NCBI RefSeq assembly: GCF_014596475.1
Contig: NZ_MECJ01000028.1
Location: forward strand, 62,001-126,000
Length of the DNA stretch: 64,000 bases
Reading direction: 5' to 3'
DNA from: Streptomyces sp. CBMA152
Lineage (GTDB): Bacteria; Actinomycetota; Actinomycetes; Streptomycetales; Streptomycetaceae
Position 1 is the first letter of the stretch, and each line of letters opens with the position of its first letter. Position numbers and translations under genes: made by a program. Shown here piece after piece: positions 43,122-51,824 of the stretch. Below the pieces are notes generated by a model, which saw only the letters and a program-made list of their open reading frames with translations, was not told where the DNA came from and made no database searches.

Positions 43122-43557
43122 GCAGTGAGCATAGAAGCCGTATCGAACCAGCAAAGTACGGACTTGACACTTACGTCGACTGATAGTCTTAGCCGCTGTT
43201 CAGGGCAGCAGGAAGTCCCTCACGGGGGACCGGCCGGAGGAGGTGGGGCTGCGATGGATCGAAGTCGGCCTGGCAGTACCAACCGCTCTTCCGTGCACCT
43301 TCGTTGTTCCCTGTGATCGAGACCTCCCTACCCGGCGAACATGCCGGGAAACACATGAGTCTCCTGCATCTCGTGGCATCGCGCACGACGGAAGAGCACA
43401 TCGCCTTGCCTTGTCCGTTTCAGTAGCGAACGCCGTCACCGCGCCCGCGGTACCGCCCGCTTTGCGGACGTACGCAGATGTACGCAGTCGTCGCGTCACG
43501 TCCCCATTCCGGGCAGCGCCACGCCCGCCGGCGGCCCCTCCGTGAAGGAGTCCTGCC
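43122..43557 (+). promoter_or_regulatory. Structured leader region of the CorA-type transporter gene
   Basis: This 436-nt interval contains TTGACA (43164-43169) with a poor -10 downstream, a GTCCC/GGGAC hairpin (43215-43230), the SD and frame of a 20-codon peptide, an ACCTCC (43322-43327) complementary to GGAGGT (43239-43244) of that SD, and a CCCGGC/GCCGGG hairpin (43331-43348). A second small frame (MSLLHLVASRTT..., start near 43355) follows. The layout resembles a transcription-attenuation leader for metal transport, but I cannot match it to the known M-box. Confidence 0.45.
43254..43316 (+). CDS. Leader peptide (20 codons) upstream of the CorA-type gene
   Basis: A 20-residue frame (beginning MDRSRPGSTNRSSV, ending LRCSL) has a strong SD, GGAGGAGG, 10 nt before its ATG. 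It lies about 240 nt upstream of the CorA-type gene. Its SD can pair with an ACCTCC located right after its stop codon, so translation of the peptide would control which hairpin forms. It is rich in Arg and Ser; no run of a single amino acid points to a sensed tRNA. Confidence 0.45.
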   Translation: MDRSRPGSTNRSSVHLRCSL

Positions 43558-44685
43558 ATGTCGATGATCCGTGACCTGCGCGCCGCGGTCCGCCCCTCGC
43601 TGCGCCCGTCGCTGCGCAAGACCTCCGCCCCGTACAACTCGTACGACCCGACCCGCGACCCGTCCGCCAGCAGCGCGGTCGTCGACTGCGCGGTCTACCG
43701 CGACGGGGTGCGCACCGAGGCGCAGTCGTGCCTGTCGCCGCGCGAGGCGATGCGGTGCGTACGGGACGACGGCGGGTTCGCCTGGATCGGTCTGCACGAG
43801 CCGACCGAGGCCGAATTCGCCGGGATCGCCGCCGAGTTCGGGCTGCACCCGCTGGCCGTCGAGGACGCGGTGCACGCCCACCAGCGGCCCAAGCTGGAGC
43901 GCTACGACGACACGCTCTTCACCGTCTTCAAGACGGTCCACTACGTGGAGCACACCGAACTCACCGCGACCAGCGAGGTCGTGGAGACCGGCGAGGTGAT
44001 GTGCTTCACCGGGCGGGACTTCGTGATCACCGTCCGGCACGGCGGCCAGGGCTCACTGCGGGCGCTGCGCAAGCGACTTCAGGACGACCCCGAGCTGCTG
44101 GCGAAGGGCCCCTCGGCGGTGCTGCACGCCATCGCCGACCAGGTCGTCGACGGCTATCTGGCGGTCGTGGACGCGATGCAGGACGACATCGACGAGGTCG
44201 AGATCGATGTGTTCTCGCCACCGACGAAGGGCAGCCCGCGCGGCACGGACGCCGGACGGATCTACCAGCTCAAGCGCGAGGTGCTGGAGTTCAAGCGGGC
44301 CGTCTCGCCGCTGCTGCGGCCGATGCAGCTGCTCAGCGAGCGCCCGATGCGGCTGGTCGACCCCGACATCCAGAAGTACTTCCGCGACGTCGCCGACCAC
44401 CTCGCGCGCGTGCAGGAGCACGTCGTCGCCTTCGACGAGCTCCTGAACTCGATCCTCCAGGCGAACCTCGCGCAGGCGTCGTTCGCGCAGAACGAGGACG
44501 CGCGCAAGATCACCTCATGGGCGGCGATCATCGCCGTACCGACGATGGTGTGCGGTGTGTACGGCATGAACTTCGACTACATGCCGGAGCTGCACTGGAA
44601 GTACGGCTACCCGATCGTGCTCGCCGCCATCGCCGGCAGCTGCCTGGTCATCCACCGCACGCTCAAGCGGAACGGCTGGCTCTGA
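43558..44685 (+). CDS. corA: CorA family magnesium/cobalt transporter
   Basis: The 375-residue protein has a large cytoplasmic N-terminal funnel domain, a long helix, and two C-terminal membrane segments. The first ends in YGMNFDYMPEL, where GMN is the CorA selectivity signature, and the second is PIVLAAIAGSCLVIH, followed by a basic tail (LKRNGWL). CorA forms pentameric Mg2+ channels. The ATG has AAGGAG 7 nt upstream. Its end overlaps the convergent DMT exporter gene by 23 nt. A long structured leader suggests metal-dependent control. Confidence 0.93.
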   Translation: MSMIRDLRAAVRPSLRPSLRKTSAPYNSYDPTRDPSASSAVVDCAVYRDGVRTEAQSCLSPREAMRCVRDDGGFAWIGLHEPTEAEFAGIAAEFGLHPLAVEDAVHAHQRPKLERYDDTLFTVFKTVHYVEHTELTATSEVVETGEVMCFTGRDFVITVRHGGQGSLRALRKRLQDDPELLAKGPSAVLHAIADQVVDGYLAVVDAMQDDIDEVEIDVFSPPTKGSPRGTDAGRIYQLKREVLEFKRAVSPLLRPMQLLSERPMRLVDPDIQKYFRDVADHLARVQEHVVAFDELLNSILQANLAQASFAQNEDARKITSWAAIIAVPTMVCGVYGMNFDYMPELHWKYGYPIVLAAIAGSCLVIHRTLKRNGWL

Positions 44686-45580
44686 CGACGAGCGCGAGTC
44701 CGGCGAGGATCACGGCGAGCGCGGGCCACGCGAGCGCGGGCGGCTGCTGACCGAGCCAGAGCGCGGCGATCAGGGCCGCGCCCGGCGTCTCCAGGAGGAT
44801 CGCCGTGGACGTCACGGACGCCCCCAGCGCGCGCACCACGCGGTTGAGCAGCGAGTGCCCGAGCAGCTGGGCGGCGACGGTGAGCGCGGCCAGCTTGGCC
44901 CAGGTGGTGCCCGAGTACGAGGTGAGGTCCGCGCCGCTGAACAGGCAGGCGGTGAGCAGGCCGAGGGCCGCCGTGCCGTAGCAGACGTACGTGTACGGGA
45001 CGGTGTCGACGGTGCGCCGCACCTCGGCCCCGAGCAGCACGTATCCGGCCGCTGCGATGCCGCCGCCGAGCGCGAGCGCGTCACCGGCCAACGCGCGCGA
45101 GGACGTGGTCAGATCGATACCGGTGAGCATCACCACGCCCACGCACGCGACCATCGTCCCGGCCCACACCAGCATGGGCGGCCGGTGGCCCCGCAGGCGC
45201 AGCGCGATGGTCGTCCAGATCGGCGTGGTCGTGCACAGCGCGGTCGAGGACGCCACGGACGTCATCCGCAGGCTCGGCAGCCACAGCCCGAAGTGCACCG
45301 CGAGCAGCGCACCGGCCGCGACCGCGAGCCCCACCTCGCGCCGCGTCAGCCCGCGCAGCTGGGCCCGGTACTTGAGCGCCGCCAGCGGGGTCAGCGCTCC
45401 CACCGCCATGGCGTTGCGCCAGAACGCGATGGCGAGCGCGGGAGCCGCCGTCGCGGCGATGAGCGGCGCGGAGAGCGACACGCTCAGGATCGCGACGGCG
45501 AGCAGCGCGAAGTCCAGCCGGGGGACGGCCGGAGCGGCGTTCCCGGCTGTCACGGCAGGAGTGGTGGCGGTGGAGGGCAC
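44663..45580 (-). CDS. EamA/DMT family transporter
   Basis: The 305-residue protein has ten hydrophobic segments in two EamA repeats (first around FWRNAMAVGALTPLAAL and HFGLWLPSLRMTSVASSTAL, second ending LLETPGAALIAALWLGQQP). These exporters move amino acids, metabolites or drugs; the substrate is unknown. The GTG at 45580 gives the normal family length. It is convergent with corA, with 23 nt of antisense overlap, and divergent from the next gene. Confidence 0.88.
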   Translation of the reverse strand: MPSTATTPAVTAGNAAPAVPRLDFALLAVAILSVSLSAPLIAATAAPALAIAFWRNAMAVGALTPLAALKYRAQLRGLTRREVGLAVAAGALLAVHFGLWLPSLRMTSVASSTALCTTTPIWTTIALRLRGHRPPMLVWAGTMVACVGVVMLTGIDLTTSSRALAGDALALGGGIAAAGYVLLGAEVRRTVDTVPYTYVCYGTAALGLLTACLFSGADLTSYSGTTWAKLAALTVAAQLLGHSLLNRVVRALGASVTSTAILLETPGAALIAALWLGQQPPALAWPALAVILAGLALVVRASRSA

Positions 45581-45677
45581 AACGGCATCGTAAGGGGCTA
45601 AACATATTTACGTAACTGTCGGCCCGTGCTGTGGACAACCCTCCGGTGGGGTCGTGGCCGTCCCATAAGGTGACCCC

Positions 45678-46199
45678 ATGACAAGTGCGCTGCTCGACCA
45701 GGCCCTCGTCGAGGAGGCCACCAAGAAGTCGGGGCTGATCTGGGTGCGCGGCACCGGGACCGCCGACCGTCCGCTGTGGCACGCCTGGCACGAGGGCGCG
45801 GCCTACGTCGTGGGCGGCGGCCCCGGCGAGCAGCCGCTGGAGGGCCTGGCCGACGGCGGCACCGCCGAGGTGACCGTCCGCAGCAAGGACAAGGGCGGCC
45901 GCCTGGTCGCCTGGACCGCCGCGGTGAGCGAGGTCGCTCCGGGCAGTGAGCTGTGGGACGCGGTGGTCGCCGAGCTCAAGGGCAAGCGGCTGAACGCGCC
46001 GGACGGCGAGGCGATGACCGGGCGCTGGGCGCGCGAGTGCCGACTGCTGCGCCTCGCACCGCTTCGGACGCGTACGGAGATGCCCGAGGGCTCGCTGGCG
46101 GCCCGCCCGGTCGAGACCCCGGCCACCACCCGCCACCCGGTCCCGGCGGCGCTGCCGAGGCTGCTGATGAAGCGCAAGCGCAAGGGCAGGCGGGGCTGA
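45678..46199 (+). CDS. Hypothetical protein with PNPOx-like split-barrel features
   Basis: The 173-residue protein has the short beta-strand pattern of flavin-binding split barrels (SGLIWVRGTGTADRPLWHAWHEGAAYVVGGGPGEQPLEGLADGG), but no diagnostic cofactor motif, and a basic C-terminus (MKRKRKGRRG). The assignment is tentative. The ATG follows AAGGTG. A TATGTT box on the minus strand and other AT-rich sequence upstream serve the divergent pair. Confidence 0.65.
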   Translation: MTSALLDQALVEEATKKSGLIWVRGTGTADRPLWHAWHEGAAYVVGGGPGEQPLEGLADGGTAEVTVRSKDKGGRLVAWTAAVSEVAPGSELWDAVVAELKGKRLNAPDGEAMTGRWARECRLLRLAPLRTRTEMPEGSLAARPVETPATTRHPVPAALPRLLMKRKRKGRRG

Positions 46200-46224
46200 C
46201 GAGGGCGGTGACGCGTACCGCGCC

Positions 46225-46968
46225 CTACGCCTTCGGCAGCTGGCGGCCGTAGTCGACCGTGGCGTCCTTCGACGGGGGCGCGAGCGTGAAGTCCTTGTTC
46301 CAGTCGGCGAGTTCGAGCACACCCGCGCCGCCCGCGCGCTCGAAGCGCAGCGGATACGGGGTGCCCTGCAGGGCGACGTCCAGCGTGCCGCCCTCGCCGT
46401 CCTTGCCCGCCTTCACGCGGATCGTGCGGACCTCGCCGACCTTGGACCGGTCGCCCTTGGACAGTTCGCCCTGGAGCCCGAGCATGCCCTTGAGCAGCGC
46501 GCCCTTCTCGGTGAAGCCGCGCAGCTCCTGGTACGAGGGGTCGCCCGAGGGCACCTTGACGTACTTGTCGTCGAGCTTGCCGGCGGCGGCCGCGCTGTCC
46601 GAGCCCTTGTCGTTGTGCGACCAGAACCCCGCGCTCGCCTTGAGATAGAGCTCGTCGCCGACCCGCAGCAGCGCGAACGTGCTGTCCTTCGAGGTGACCG
46701 TGCCGGTGCCGCCGGTCCCCTTCAGCCGCATGTCGATCCTGTACGAGCCGCCCTTGCTCACCAGGGTGCCGCTGAGCCGGACCGCGTCGGCCCCGTCCGC
46801 CGCCGTGCGCGCCCTGCCCTCGATGTCGGTGGCGGAGAGCTTGCCGACGCCGTTGGTGCCCTCGTCCGGGTCCGAGGCGCACGCCGTGACGGCCGTGGCG
46901 AGCCCCGCGCAGAGCGCGACGGGGAGCGCGGCCCGGCGGGCACGTACGGACAGGAAGCGAGTGCTCAC
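46225..46968 (-). CDS. LppX/LprAFG-like lipoprotein
   Basis: The 247-residue protein has a lipoprotein signal peptide (LPVALCAGLATAVTACASD, lipobox TAC after Val) and a beta-rich half-barrel body with repeated short strands such as GGSYRIDMRLKGTGGTGTV and VGDELYLKASAGFW. That is the LppX/LprG fold, which in mycobacteria carries lipids across the envelope. The role in Streptomyces is unknown. The GTG at 46968 gives the normal signal peptide. It is convergent with the split-barrel gene and divergent from the MgtE-N gene. Confidence 0.78.
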   Translation of the reverse strand: MSTRFLSVRARRAALPVALCAGLATAVTACASDPDEGTNGVGKLSATDIEGRARTAADGADAVRLSGTLVSKGGSYRIDMRLKGTGGTGTVTSKDSTFALLRVGDELYLKASAGFWSHNDKGSDSAAAAGKLDDKYVKVPSGDPSYQELRGFTEKGALLKGMLGLQGELSKGDRSKVGEVRTIRVKAGKDGEGGTLDVALQGTPYPLRFERAGGAGVLELADWNKDFTLAPPSKDATVDYGRQLPKA

Positions 46969-47110
46969 CGGCACACAGCCTTTCGTCGAGGCGCGCGACG
47001 TGGGCGCGAAGTCGGGGTCGGCAGACCGCACCCTACCCGGGCGGTCTACGCTGCCCAGCGGAGAGCCGTACGGACGACCCGCAAGGGCGTACCGGATGAT
47101 CACCGGCTAA

Positions 47111-47140
47111 CCTGAATCAGATATTCAGCGCCATTTCAGG
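47111..47140 (+). promoter_or_regulatory. Overlapping inverted repeats upstream of the MgtE-N gene
   Basis: CTGAAT (47112-47117) can pair with ATTCAG (47123-47128), while CCTGAA (47111-47116) can pair with TTCAGG (47135-47140). The two pairings exclude each other. The element sits about 45 nt before the start codon in an AT-rich patch. Confidence 0.35.
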
Positions 47141-47180
47141 CCGCAACAAGGTCGGATCACGCCACTAGGAGGCGCTCAGC

Positions 47181-48461
47181 ATGGCGGCAGGCGCCCCCCG
47201 GATCTTTGTCTCGCACCTGGCCGGTGTCGCCGTCTTCGACCCCAACGGCGACCAGGTGGGCCGGGTGCGCGATCTGGTCGCGATGCTCCGGGTCGGCCGC
47301 CGCCCGCCCCGGCTGCTCGGCGTGGTGGTCGAGGTGGTCGGACGTCGGCTCATCTTCCTGCCGATGACCCGGGTCTCCGGCGTCGAGTCGGGCCAGGTCA
47401 TCACCACCGGCGTCGTCAATCTGCGCCGCTTCGAACAGCGCCCCACCGAACGGCTCGTCCTCGGCGAACTCCTGGACCGCCGGGTCACCCTGGTCGAGAC
47501 CGGCGAGCAGGCGACGGTCCTGGACGTGGCCATCCAGCAGCTGCCCGCCCGCCGCGACTGGGAGATCGACAAGGTCTTCGTACGCCGGGGCAAGGGCGGC
47601 GCACTGCGGCGCAAGGGCGAGACGCTGACCGTCGAGTGGTCGGCCGTCACCGGCTTCTCGCTGGAGGAGCACGGCCAGGGCGCCGAGAACCTGCTGGCCA
47701 CCTTCGAGCAGCTGCGTCCGGCCGACCTCGCCAATGTGATGCACCACCTCTCCCCCAAGCGGCGCGCGGAAGTGGCCGCGGCCCTCGACGACGACCGGCT
47801 CGCCGACGTACTCGAAGAGCTGCCGGACGACGACCAGGTGGAGATCCTCGGCAAGCTCAAGGACGAGCGGGCCGCCGACGTCCTGGAGGCGATGGACCCG
47901 GACGACGCCGCCGACCTGCTCTCCGAGCTGCCCGAGGAGGACAAGGAGCGCCTCCTCACGCTGATGCAGCCGGACGACGCGGCGGACGTGCGACGACTGC
48001 TCTCGTACGAGGAGCGCACGGCGGGCGGTCTGATGACCACCGAGCCGATCGTGCTGCGGCCGGACGCCACCGTCGCCGACGCCCTCGCGCGCGTGCGCCA
48101 GCAGGACCTCTCGCCCGCGCTCGCCGCGCAGGTGTACGTGTGCCGGCCGCCCGACGAGACGCCGACCGGCAAGTACCTGGGCACCGTGCACTTCCAGCGG
48201 CTGCTGCGCGATCCGCCGTTCACGCTGGTGTCGTCGATCGTGGACAGCGATCTGCCGCCGCTGTCGCCGGACGCCTCGCTGCCCGCCGTGACCAGTTTCC
48301 TCGCCGCGTACAACATGGTGGCGGCGCCGGTCGTGGACGAGAGCGGGTCGCTGCTCGGCGCGGTGACCGTCGACGACGTACTCGACCACCTGCTGCCCGA
48401 CGACTGGCGCGAGACGGAGTTCCACAGCACGGACGGCTCGGAGGGGGTCCCGCATGGCTGA
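47181..48461 (+). CDS. MgtE N-terminal/CBS domain protein without a transport domain
   Basis: The 426-residue protein has a PRC-barrel-like N-terminus (FVSHLAGVAVFDPNGDQVGR and RDLVAMLRVG), an MgtE N domain made of repeated acidic helices (ALDDDRLADVLEELPDDDQV, VLEAMDPDDAADLLSELPEE), and two CBS domains beginning ERTAGGLMTTEPIVLRPD. The five-helix magnesium channel of MgtE is absent. It is probably a cytosolic Mg2+ or nucleotide sensor acting on a partner. AGGAGG lies 8 nt before the ATG. Its stop overlaps the DUF1003 start by 8 nt, so that membrane protein is the likely partner. Confidence 0.88.
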   Translation: MAAGAPRIFVSHLAGVAVFDPNGDQVGRVRDLVAMLRVGRRPPRLLGVVVEVVGRRLIFLPMTRVSGVESGQVITTGVVNLRRFEQRPTERLVLGELLDRRVTLVETGEQATVLDVAIQQLPARRDWEIDKVFVRRGKGGALRRKGETLTVEWSAVTGFSLEEHGQGAENLLATFEQLRPADLANVMHHLSPKRRAEVAAALDDDRLADVLEELPDDDQVEILGKLKDERAADVLEAMDPDDAADLLSELPEEDKERLLTLMQPDDAADVRRLLSYEERTAGGLMTTEPIVLRPDATVADALARVRQQDLSPALAAQVYVCRPPDETPTGKYLGTVHFQRLLRDPPFTLVSSIVDSDLPPLSPDASLPAVTSFLAAYNMVAAPVVDESGSLLGAVTVDDVLDHLLPDDWRETEFHSTDGSEGVPHG

Positions 48462-49035
48462 TCGCACGGAGGAGCGCGAGCGCACGCGCGCAGCGGCCGG
48501 CGCGAGCGCGGTGGTGCGCGGCCGCGCACGGCTCGACCAGCCGCGCGCGCCCCGGCCCCGGCTGCTGCCGGAGTACGACCCGGAGGCGTTCGGCCGGTTC
48601 TCGGAGCGGATCGCCCGCTTCCTGGGGACCGGGCGGTTCATCGTCTGGATGACCCTGATCATCATCCTGTGGGTGGTCTGGAACATCTTCGCGCCGGCCG
48701 ACGTGCGCTTCGACGAGTACCCGTTCATCTTCCTGACCCTGGCGCTCTCGCTCCAGGCCTCGTACGCGGCCCCGCTGATCCTGCTCGCGCAGAACCGGCA
48801 GGACGACCGCGACCGGGTCAACCTGGAGCAGGACCGCAAGCAGAACGAGCGCTCCATCGCCGACACCGAGTACCTGACCAGGGAGATCGCGGCGCTGCGG
48901 ATGGGCCTGGGCGAGGTCGCCACACGTGACTGGATCCGCTCGGAACTGCAGGACCTGATGAAGGAGATGGAGGACCGCCGCGTCGTATTCCCGGCGGAGC
49001 CCCCGTACGGAAGTGACGAATCAGACCGCCGTTAG
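48454..49035 (+). CDS. DUF1003 membrane protein
   Basis: The 193-residue protein has two membrane helices separated by a short loop (FIVWMTLIIILWVVWNIF and YPFIFLTLALSLQASYAAPLILL), then the conserved AQNRQDDRDR and a charged coiled-coil tail (NLEQDRKQNERSIADTEYL). This is the DUF1003 layout; no transport or enzyme activity is proven. The 8-nt overlap with the MgtE-N gene indicates co-translation and probable complex formation. Confidence 0.88.
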   Translation: MADRTEERERTRAAAGASAVVRGRARLDQPRAPRPRLLPEYDPEAFGRFSERIARFLGTGRFIVWMTLIIILWVVWNIFAPADVRFDEYPFIFLTLALSLQASYAAPLILLAQNRQDDRDRVNLEQDRKQNERSIADTEYLTREIAALRMGLGEVATRDWIRSELQDLMKEMEDRRVVFPAEPPYGSDESDRR

Positions 49036-49075
49036 GGCTTTCCGGGGGCGGGACCCGGCGCCGTACCATCTCCAT

Positions 49076-50209
49076 ATGGTTACGGATGACGCGGTGCGCG
49101 AAGCACTGGCGACGGTGAACGACCCAGAGATCCACCGCCCGATCACTGAGCTCGGCATGGTCAAGACGGTCGAGATCGGGGCGGACGGGGCGGTCGCCGT
49201 CACGGTGTATCTGACCGTCTCCGGCTGCCCGATGCGCGACACGATCACGAAGAACGTGACCGAGGCGGTCGAGCGGGTCGAGGGCGTCACGCGCGTCGAC
49301 GTCACGCTCGACGTGATGAGCGACGAGCAGCGCAAGGAGCTCGCCACGTCGCTGCGCGGCGGCACGGCCGAGCGCGAGGTGCCCTTCGCCAAGCCCGGCT
49401 CGCTGACCCGCGTGTACGCGGTGGCGTCCGGCAAGGGCGGCGTCGGCAAGTCCTCGGTGACGGTGAACCTGGCCGCGGCGATGGCGGCGGACGGGCTGAA
49501 GGTCGGTGTCGTCGACGCCGACATCTACGGGCACTCGGTGCCCCGCATGCTGGGCGTGGACGGCCGTCCCACCCAGGTCGAGAACATGATCATGCCGCCG
49601 TCGGCGAACGGTGTGAAGGTCATCTCGATCGGCATGTTCACCCCGGGCAACGCCCCGGTGGTCTGGCGCGGCCCGATGCTCCACCGCGCCCTCCAGCAGT
49701 TCCTGGCGGACGTCTACTGGGGCGACCTGGACGTGCTCCTGCTGGACCTCCCGCCGGGCACGGGCGACATCGCGATCTCGGTGGCCCAGCTGGTCCCGAA
49801 CGCGGAGATCCTGGTCGTCACCACCCCGCAGCAGGCGGCCGCCGAGGTCGCCGAGCGGGCCGGTTCGATCGCGGTCCAGACCCACCAGAAGATCGTCGGC
49901 GTCGTCGAGAACATGGCGGGCCTGCCGTGCCCGCACTGCGACGAGATGGTCGACGTGTTCGGCACGGGCGGCGGCGAGAAGGTCGCCGAGGGCCTGACGA
50001 AGACGACCGGCGCGAACGTGCCGGTGCTCGGCTCCATCCCGATCGACGTCCGTCTGCGCGAGGGCGGCGACGACGGCAAGCCGGTCGTCCTCTCCGACCC
50101 GGACTCCCCCGCGGGCGCCGCCCTGCGAGCGATCGCGGGCAAGCTGGGCGGCCGGGCGCGCGGTCTGTCGGGGATGTCGCTGGGGATCACGCCGCGTAAT
50201 AAGTTCTAG
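49076..50209 (+). CDS. mrp: Mrp/ApbC family Fe-S cluster carrier ATPase
   Basis: The 377-residue protein has an N-terminal DUF59 domain (ALATVNDPEIHRPITELGM, with Cys in SGCPMRD), then a MinD-like ATPase with the deviant Walker A SGKGGVGKSS, DADIYGHSVPRMLG and the cluster-binding CPHC near residue 285. It delivers Fe-S clusters to apoproteins in the cytoplasm. The ATG at 49076 begins the conserved TDDAVREALATV. It lies 40 nt after the DUF1003 gene on the same strand. A terminator follows its stop after 9 nt. Confidence 0.93.
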   Translation: MVTDDAVREALATVNDPEIHRPITELGMVKTVEIGADGAVAVTVYLTVSGCPMRDTITKNVTEAVERVEGVTRVDVTLDVMSDEQRKELATSLRGGTAEREVPFAKPGSLTRVYAVASGKGGVGKSSVTVNLAAAMAADGLKVGVVDADIYGHSVPRMLGVDGRPTQVENMIMPPSANGVKVISIGMFTPGNAPVVWRGPMLHRALQQFLADVYWGDLDVLLLDLPPGTGDIAISVAQLVPNAEILVVTTPQQAAAEVAERAGSIAVQTHQKIVGVVENMAGLPCPHCDEMVDVFGTGGGEKVAEGLTKTTGANVPVLGSIPIDVRLREGGDDGKPVVLSDPDSPAGAALRAIAGKLGGRARGLSGMSLGITPRNKF

Positions 50210-50218
50210 GGCTGATAT

Positions 50219-50257
50219 ACGTAAGGGGCGCCCCGCAATTGGGGGCGCCCCTTACGT
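50219..50257 (+). terminator. Terminator after mrp
   Basis: A perfect 16-bp stem (50219-50234 with 50242-50257) with a 7-nt loop lies just after the mrp stop. No T tract follows. Confidence 0.87.
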
Positions 50258-50277
50258 GTACCCGAACCACAGCTGCC

Positions 50278-50321
50278 TAGGGGCGCGGGGAACTGCGCGA
50301 CAAGCCCCCACCGGCCCGCAG
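50278..50321. repeat. Intergenic repeat, copy B (single arm)
   Basis: This 44-nt sequence is identical to the right arm of copy A (38554-38597) except for one base. Only one arm is present here, between the convergent mrp and hypothetical genes. Confidence 0.88.
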
Positions 50322-50344
50322 ACGAACACCGCGCCCGCGAAGCG

Positions 50345-51022
50345 TCACGCGTAGCTCGTGATGTCCTTGACAACGGCGAAACCGAGCCCGTACGCGCTCA
50401 TGCCGCGCCCGTACGCCCCCAGATGCACACCGTCTCCGGCAGAGCCAGCCAGTACCCAGCCGAACTCCGACTCCCGGTAGTGGAACGGGGTGGCGACGCC
50501 GTCGACCGGCAGCGACAGCGTGGTCCAGTCAGGACCCGCGAGATCGTCCGCCAGCTCCCACGCCGCCTCGGTCTGCTGGTCCAGCCAGTCGCCGCGCAGG
50601 ACGTGGTCCATCTGCGCGGGCCAGGTGAACGCGAGCAGCCCCGACCCGGCCAGCCAGGCCGCGGAGGAGACCGAGGTGGCCTCCAGGACGCCCGTACCGT
50701 CGCCGCTGCGGCGCATCGGGTTGGCGGGGACGCTCACGACCACCGCGAACCGCTCGCGCTCGGCGGCCGAGCGGTCGGCCGCGTCGGGCCGTATCGACGG
50801 CTCGTCGCCGTGGCCGGTGGACCCGTGCTGGACGGTGCCGTCGGCCGCCGTGGCCACCTGCATCAGCCAGCGCGGCCCCGTGAAGGCCTCGTCCAGGCCG
50901 TACCAGGCGAACGGCGCCCGAAGATAGCCGTCGACCGTACGCCGGGCCGCCGGCACCCCTTCTGGTGTGGACGGGGTGTCCTCGGTGGCCCCCTGTGCCG
51001 TTACCCGACTCGTCGTCTCCAC
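50345..51022 (-). CDS. Hypothetical protein, function unknown
   Basis: The 225-residue protein has no membrane segment or recognised motif. It has a disordered N-terminus and a globular body with several Trp-rich strands (FAWYGLDEAFTGPRWLMQVA, WLDQQTEAAWELADDLAG, YRESEFGWVLAG). It looks like a conserved actinobacterial hypothetical. The ATG at 51022 is the first plausible start. It is convergent with mrp and lies downstream of tatB on the same strand. Confidence 0.65.
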   Translation of the reverse strand: METTSRVTAQGATEDTPSTPEGVPAARRTVDGYLRAPFAWYGLDEAFTGPRWLMQVATAADGTVQHGSTGHGDEPSIRPDAADRSAAERERFAVVVSVPANPMRRSGDGTGVLEATSVSSAAWLAGSGLLAFTWPAQMDHVLRGDWLDQQTEAAWELADDLAGPDWTTLSLPVDGVATPFHYRESEFGWVLAGSAGDGVHLGAYGRGMSAYGLGFAVVKDITSYA

Positions 51023-51196
51023 TGCCCGGCCGCCTCCTCGATCCGTAGGTGTCCGGCGCGGCCCGCCCCCCTCGGGCGACCTGGCTGCCGGACTTATGGA
51101 GGATAGCCACCCCGGCCGTGGTCACCGGGAAAGACGGTGCTGACGTGGCTCAGATTGACGCCCCGTGCGCAAGCAGACGGAAGCAGTGGGGGCGTG

Positions 51197-51646
51197 TCAG
51201 GTCGCGTCGGCGTCGAACGGGGGGCGCTCGCCCGGATCCAGCTTCTCGCGCTTCTTGAGGAGGTCGGGCGTCGCGGAGGAGGCGCCCGCCGAGCCGTTGG
51301 CGGCCGTGGTGGGCGCGCTCTCGCGGCCGTGCACCGCGTCCGCGACCTCTTCCATGTCCTTGCGCAGGTCGAAGCTGTTGCGGATCTCCTTGAGACCCAG
51401 GTCGTCGTTGTCCATGAGCTGCTTGCGTACGAACGTCTTCGGGTTCAGGTCCTCGAACTCGAAGTCCTTGAACTCCGGGCCGAGTTCGGCACGGATGTCC
51501 GCCTTGGCGGTCTCCGAGAAGCTGCGGATCTTGCGGATGAACCCGGTGACGTCCTGGATCAGCTTGGGGAGCTTGTCCGGGCCGAAGATGAGCACGGCGA
51601 GGATCACCAGGGTGACGAGCTCCATGGGCCCTATGTCGTTGAACAC
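51197..51646 (-). CDS. tatB: Sec-independent protein translocase TatB
   Basis: The 149-residue protein has the TatB layout: a short N-terminal membrane helix (ELVTLVILAVLIFGPDKLP, with the conserved Phe-Gly-Pro hinge), an amphipathic helix (LIQDVTGFIRKIRSFSETA) and a charged disordered tail. Glu in PMEL is in the place of the TatB-specific Glu. It works with TatA and TatC to export folded twin-arginine proteins. The GTG has GAGGAG 6 nt upstream. It follows htrA on the same strand. Confidence 0.92.
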   Translation of the reverse strand: MFNDIGPMELVTLVILAVLIFGPDKLPKLIQDVTGFIRKIRSFSETAKADIRAELGPEFKDFEFEDLNPKTFVRKQLMDNDDLGLKEIRNSFDLRKDMEEVADAVHGRESAPTTAANGSAGASSATPDLLKKREKLDPGERPPFDADAT

Positions 51647-51824
51647 CTGCTGCTCCTCGTGGCTCTGCTCCCGGGTCCAGTCATGGACCGCTCCACGGTA
51701 CCCGTCGAAACTGTCGAAACGGTACCTACCCGGTGACGTTTGGCCGCCGCTTGCCCACGGGTGACCGAGAGGTGACCCGGTGGGACAAGCGGAGGACAGG
51801 CGTCCTACCAGCGCCGTACGGACG

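Noticed and set aside
43355..43426. Second small frame (MSLLHLVASRTT...) in the CorA leader
   Set aside because: It has no clear SD and little support beyond being open, so it is not listed as a gene.
43122..43557. M-box (Mg2+) or ydaO-type riboswitch ahead of corA
   Set aside because: I could not find conserved core motifs of either class; the region is recorded only as a structured leader with a peptide.
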